A stretch of 25,159 bases of DNA from DAOUBP01 sp964513075 (lineage in GTDB: Bacteria > Chloroflexota > Anaerolineae > CG2-30-64-16), in contig CAZELR010000062.1 of the NCBI GenBank assembly GCA_964513075.1, forward strand, positions 1-25,159. The letters are read 5' to 3'. Below are positions 21,736-25,159 of this stretch, one piece after another. The notes below the pieces were generated by a model. It made no database searches, had not been told where the DNA came from, and saw nothing but the letters and a program-made list of their open reading frames with translations. Position 1 is the first letter of the stretch. Each line of letters starts with the position of its first letter. The translations under genes and the position numbers were made by a program.

Positions 21736-24700
21736 TCCGCCTTAGCGCCGCCCCCGCGGCCGCGGCCAGCCCAACTAATCCGTACCATCCTGCCCATCCG
21801 CCGTCATACCCCGTCCCCCCGAAGCTCGCCAGCCCCACCGCGTTCGGCTCCCCGCCGAAGCGCACGCTCACCGGCGCGTGGCGGGTGGCGGCGCCGGTCG
21901 TGGACACATCCTCCAGCCAGTAGGTGTACGTCGTCCCCGCGACCAGGTCCGCGGCGTCCAGGTAGCTGTAGTGGAAGCCGCGCGGGCTGCCCGGCCCCTG
22001 GCTGCGGATCAGGCCCGCGTTGAGCCTGACCCCCGGCCCGGCCGCATCCGCCGCGCGGTAGACGTTGAAGCCCAGGTGGTCGACCTCGGTGATCGTGTCC
22101 CACGTCACCTCGATCGCGTCCCCCTGCACGGCCGCGGCCAGGTTGGTCAGCGTGACCGCGGTGGGGGCGGCCGGGATGGCTGCCGAGGCGGCGTTGTTCG
22201 CCGCCACCTCATCCGTCGTGCCCGACGGCGTGCTCACGATCGCGGTCCAGGCCAGGGTCCCGCTGGCATCCGGCGGCACGGTGCCCGTGACGACCAGCGT
22301 CAGCGTCTCCACCGAGCCGAACTGGATGCCGGTCCACGCGCCGGTCTCCGGGTCGAAGCTGCCCGACTGCGGCGTGTAGGTGGCGTCCGCGAGGGGCGGC
22401 AGTCCGGCCAGCGCCAGGTTGAAGCTGGTCAGCGCGCTGGAGCCGTTGTTGGTGATCACCACGGTGTAGGTCAGCAGCCGCTCCGGCGTATACGTGATCT
22501 GGTCCACGGGGATCGCCACCTCCAGGTCCGCGCGGCGCAGGAGGGTGTTCGAGTTGCTGGCCGAGTTGTTGTCGGTGGCTGCGTCCGAGCCGCCGACCGG
22601 CGCGACCGTGGCCGTGTTGTCCAGCGTCCCGGTTGCCAGCGGATCCACCACGCCGGTGATCGTCAGGTCGAAGCTGTCGTCCGGGCTGCCGGCCGGGGCC
22701 AGCTCGCCCGTCCAGGTGCGCGTCGCGGGATCGTACGCGCCCTTGCTGGCGCTGTAGCTGGCGCCGGTCACGGCGGCCGGCAGCGCGTCGGTCAGGCTCA
22801 CCTGGCCGAGTGAGTGGTCGCCGGCGTTGGTCATGTGCAGCGTATAGACGATCGGCTCGCCCGCGTAGGCCGGGTTCGGGCTGCTCGTCTTGGTGATGCC
22901 CAGGTCGACCCGCGAGAGGAGCTGGAGGCCCGCGGCCGCGGCGCCGGCGTAGCTCACGCCGTAGCCGTTCTGATAGCCCACCGAGGCGGCGTTCGCCAGC
23001 AGGTTGCGGCCGGCCGGCAGCACCGTGATCGGGACGGCGTCGGTCGCGGTGCAGCCGTACGCGTCGCGCGCGGTGACGACCGCGTTGTAGCTCCCTGCGG
23101 CCGCGTAGACATGCGTGAAGCCGGCGGCCGCACCGAACGCGGTGGCCGCGGTCCCGTCGCCGTAGTCGATGCTGTACTCGAACGGCGCCACCCCGCCCAG
23201 CAGCGCGGGATCGGCAGTGATGGCCAGGGACGCGCCGGCCAGGCTGGTCGCAGGCCCGGCCGCAAAGGGCGCCGTGCCGCTCCAGGCCGCGGTGATGCGG
23301 TACACCAGGCCCGGATGGTCGGTGTTGCTGTAGGACGCGTGGCCGCCGTGGGTGTTGTTCAGCAGGCGCACCGCGTACAGGTTGCCGCCCGGCTGCAGGC
23401 CCGCGGCGATGTCGGTGCTGGTGATCTCGCCCGCGCCGATCTTGGTGCCGAAGCCCACCTGGTTGACGGTCTGGTCGCCGTAGTCGTCGTTCGCCACCTC
23501 CAGCGTCCCGCTCAGCCCGGTGGCGTTGAGGGGTGCGCAGAACTTCTGCCGGTAGAAGGTGTAGTTGCCGTATACTTGGCCGGCCGTCGTGGTGGCCACC
23601 CACTGCGCGTTGATGCGGCTCGCCGTGGTCCAGTGCGCCTCGCCGAAGCCCTGGACGATGGGGCCGGTCCATGCCGCGTCGTCGAACGTCACCGCGCGCG
23701 GGTTGGCGTTCCAGCCCTCCGTCATCGTCGGATCCGTATCGGTCCACTTCAGCCGCAGGCCGGCGTTGGTGGTGGTGCTGGTGGTCACGCTGCTGCCGGG
23801 GGCGCTCTCCGCGGTCAGCCGGGCCGCGGTCTGGGTCGCGTTGGTCGTCGTCTCGGCCACGGCCACGGTGATCTCGACGTCACCCTGGCCGCCCGCGGCC
23901 ACCGTCCCGATGGTGCACGTCACGGTCCCGTTGCTGTGCAAGCAGTTCCCCGCGCTCAGGAAGCTCGTGCCCGCGGGCAGTATGTCGGTGATGACGACGT
24001 TGGTCGCGGCCACACTGCTCATGTTGGTGTAGGTCAGGCGGTACGTCACCTCGCCGTTCCAGGCCGGCGGCGTGGCCGTGCCGGTCACGCGCTTCGCCAG
24101 CACGATCTCGGGCCGGACCACCACGTCGCTGTCGTAGGCGGTGTTGTTCGAAAGGTCCGCGTCCGGTTCGTTGCCGCCGACGGCGGCCTTGTTGCCGATC
24201 ACCGCGCCGGGCGCGGCGACGGTGTTGACGCTGACGGTCACAGTGCGCGTGCCGAAGGCGCCCACCGCCAGACCGTCGATGGCCCACGTCACGGTGCGCG
24301 CGTTGGCGTCATACGTGCAGATATCGGAGCACGAGACGTAGGTCACGTCCGCGTCGAGCGTATCCACCACCGTGACGCCCGTCGCGGCCACGTTTCCGTC
24401 GTTGCGATACGAGAGGGTGTAGACGAGGCCGGTCTGACCCGCCTGCACGGTCGTGACGGCGACGCCGTCCGTCTTGCTGATCTTCAGGTTGGGCGCGGAC
24501 GCAACCGCGTCGGTGTCCTGCTGCTCGTTGTTGGTGACGTCTGCCTCGGGGCTGGTGGTGCTGGCGTAGGCCTTGTTCCACACGGCTGTCGTGCCGGCCG
24601 GCAGCGGTTTCTTGACCTGTACACGGAAAGTGAACGGGAAACTCTCGCCGGGCGCCAGCGCGCTGGGCAGCGTGTACGCCCGAGAGGTGATGTCGCCGGC

Positions 24701-25159
24701 GGTGGTCACGGCCGGTGTCAAGCTCGAGGTGTCGCTGATGTAGTTCAGCAGTAGATTGGGCAGCGTATCCGTCACCACAACGCCTCTGGCCGTGATGCTG
24801 CCGATGTTCTTCACGGTGATGATGTATTCCAGGTATTCGTCTTCCTGGGTCGTGGCCTTGCCGTCGTCCTTGGTCACCAGCAGGTTGGTGGTGCCCAGGC
24901 TGACGTCCAGCAGGGCTGCGCCGCAGGTGCTGATGGCGATGGTCTGCGACTTCGCCTCGTATGCGCCCGGCTTGCTCACGGCGACCGTGGCGCTCCCCAA
25001 CGCAATGGGCGCGGCCTGCGTGCTGGTGAAGCTGTACGCACCGCCCGCGCCGGTTACCGTGCTGTAGACGTGGCCCGCGCTGTCGGTGAGCTGGACCGTC
25101 GCGCCCACGATGGGCACGCCGGTGCCCGCCTCCCGGATCACGCCGCTCACCGAGATCGT
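21680..25159 (-). CDS. Large surface protein with DUF11 repeats, PKD domain and C-terminal anchor module (5' end outside window)
   Basis: 1159 residues are visible and the frame is open to the right edge, so the true N-terminus and signal peptide are missing. Order in the visible part: a CarboxypepD_reg/SdrD-B-like fold (SGVIREAGTGVPIVGATVQL, first 90 residues); three DUF11 units (about 95-450; for example VKNIGSITARGVVVTDTLP, SYRNDGNVAATGVTVVDTL); a beta-rich region with FYRQKFCAP; a PKD-like domain (about 635-710, YDYGDGTAA then HVYAAAGSYNAVVTA-type motifs); two more DUF11 units (about 735-960); and the shared Fn3-like module with PNAVGLASFGG, a Gly/Trp-rich helix and a basic tail. DUF11 proteins form stalks or walls on the cell surface. 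It is separated from the subtilase by a terminator-like hairpin and that gene's own promoter. Confidence 0.9.
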   Translation of the reverse strand, partial: TISVSGVIREAGTGVPIVGATVQLTDSAGHVYSTVTGAGGAYSFTSTQAAPIALGSATVAVSKPGAYEAKSQTIAISTCGAALLDVSLGTTNLLVTKDDGKATTQEDEYLEYIITVKNIGSITARGVVVTDTLPNLLLNYISDTSSLTPAVTTAGDITSRAYTLPSALAPGESFPFTFRVQVKKPLPAGTTAVWNKAYASTTSPEADVTNNEQQDTDAVASAPNLKISKTDGVAVTTVQAGQTGLVYTLSYRNDGNVAATGVTVVDTLDADVTYVSCSDICTYDANARTVTWAIDGLAVGAFGTRTVTVSVNTVAAPGAVIGNKAAVGGNEPDADLSNNTAYDSDVVVRPEIVLAKRVTGTATPPAWNGEVTYRLTYTNMSSVAATNVVITDILPAGTSFLSAGNCLHSNGTVTCTIGTVAAGGQGDVEITVAVAETTTNATQTAARLTAESAPGSSVTTSTTTNAGLRLKWTDTDPTMTEGWNANPRAVTFDDAAWTGPIVQGFGEAHWTTASRINAQWVATTTAGQVYGNYTFYRQKFCAPLNATGLSGTLEVANDDYGDQTVNQVGFGTKIGAGEITSTDIAAGLQPGGNLYAVRLLNNTHGGHASYSNTDHPGLVYRITAAWSGTAPFAAGPATSLAGASLAITADPALLGGVAPFEYSIDYGDGTAATAFGAAAGFTHVYAAAGSYNAVVTARDAYGCTATDAVPITVLPAGRNLLANAASVGYQNGYGVSYAGAAAAGLQLLSRVDLGITKTSSPNPAYAGEPIVYTLHMTNAGDHSLGQVSLTDALPAAVTGASYSASKGAYDPATRTWTGELAPAGSPDDSFDLTITGVVDPLATGTLDNTATVAPVGGSDAATDNNSASNSNTLLRRADLEVAIPVDQITYTPERLLTYTVVITNNGSSALTSFNLALAGLPPLADATYTPQSGSFDPETGAWTGIQFGSVETLTLVVTGTVPPDASGTLAWTAIVSTPSGTTDEVAANNAASAAIPAAPTAVTLTNLAAAVQGDAIEVTWDTITEVDHLGFNVYRAADAAGPGVRLNAGLIRSQGPGSPRGFHYSYLDAADLVAGTTYTYWLEDVSTTGAATRHAPVSVRFGGEPNAVGLASFGGTGYDGGWAGWYGLVGLAAAAGAALRRKYGGRRTNDERRRTNDEG

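Noticed and set aside
22814..24754. 646-residue plus-strand open frame opposite the DUF11 gene
   Set aside because: Arg/Gly/Val/His-rich shadow with no recognisable motif; the minus frame has repeated DUF11 and PKD patterns.

Overview
The window is GC-rich (apart from a few AT-rich islands) and looks like an accessory stretch of a Chloroflexota (Anaerolineae/Caldilineae-like) chromosome. The taxonomic call is an inference. It rests on a four-cysteine N-terminal motif and Thr-Pro-rich repeats of the kind I associate with Chloroflexota envelope proteins, on very large secreted DUF11/subtilase/gingipain-type proteins, and on dense families of palindromic intergenic repeats. No rRNA, tRNA or CRISPR was seen.

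Layout. 1-4115 (+): a membrane-anchored WD40-like beta-propeller protein, then a Wzz/BY-kinase fusion (polysaccharide tyrosine autokinase) with a poly-tyrosine tail. 4116-5210: a REPtron, meaning a single REP-associated Y1 (HUH) transposase with five palindromes upstream and seven downstream. 5228-5605 (+): a small four-helix membrane protein. 5646-8987 (-): a secreted C25 (gingipain-like) cysteine peptidase carrying in-frame repeat insertions. 8998-9890: an array of TCATTGCGAGG palindromes around a small GIY-YIG protein.

9879-12531 (-): a compact four-gene operon, which is the most interesting part of the window. The order is PqqD-like protein (a RiPP recognition element), radical SAM/SPASM enzyme, a 56-residue Cys-containing peptide that fits a RiPP precursor, and an HPr-kinase-like P-loop kinase. 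The precursor gene (10963-11133) was found by reading the gap between the enzyme and the kinase; it has its own Shine-Dalgarno sequence. The arrangement suggests a modified peptide that is perhaps also phosphorylated. No exporter lies in the window.

13217-14896, 15081-20843 and 21680-edge (-): three secreted proteins, of unknown function, subtilase and DUF11/PKD type respectively. All three end in the same module: an Fn3-like domain, an AVGLA-x-F-GG motif, a transmembrane helix and a basic tail. It looks like a common surface-anchoring cassette, and the tails are encoded by heptamer repeats.

Regulation. The RiPP operon and the subtilase gene each sit behind a homologous, almost gap-free module of about 200 bp. 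It contains a sigma70-like promoter (TTGAC-N/TANAAT, 16-nt spacer) and a long leader with a terminal stem (GCCGG...CCGGC). I could not match this leader to a known riboswitch class. Two copies of another hairpin repeat, each followed by a T-run on the minus strand, are placed as intrinsic terminators for the subtilase and DUF11 genes.
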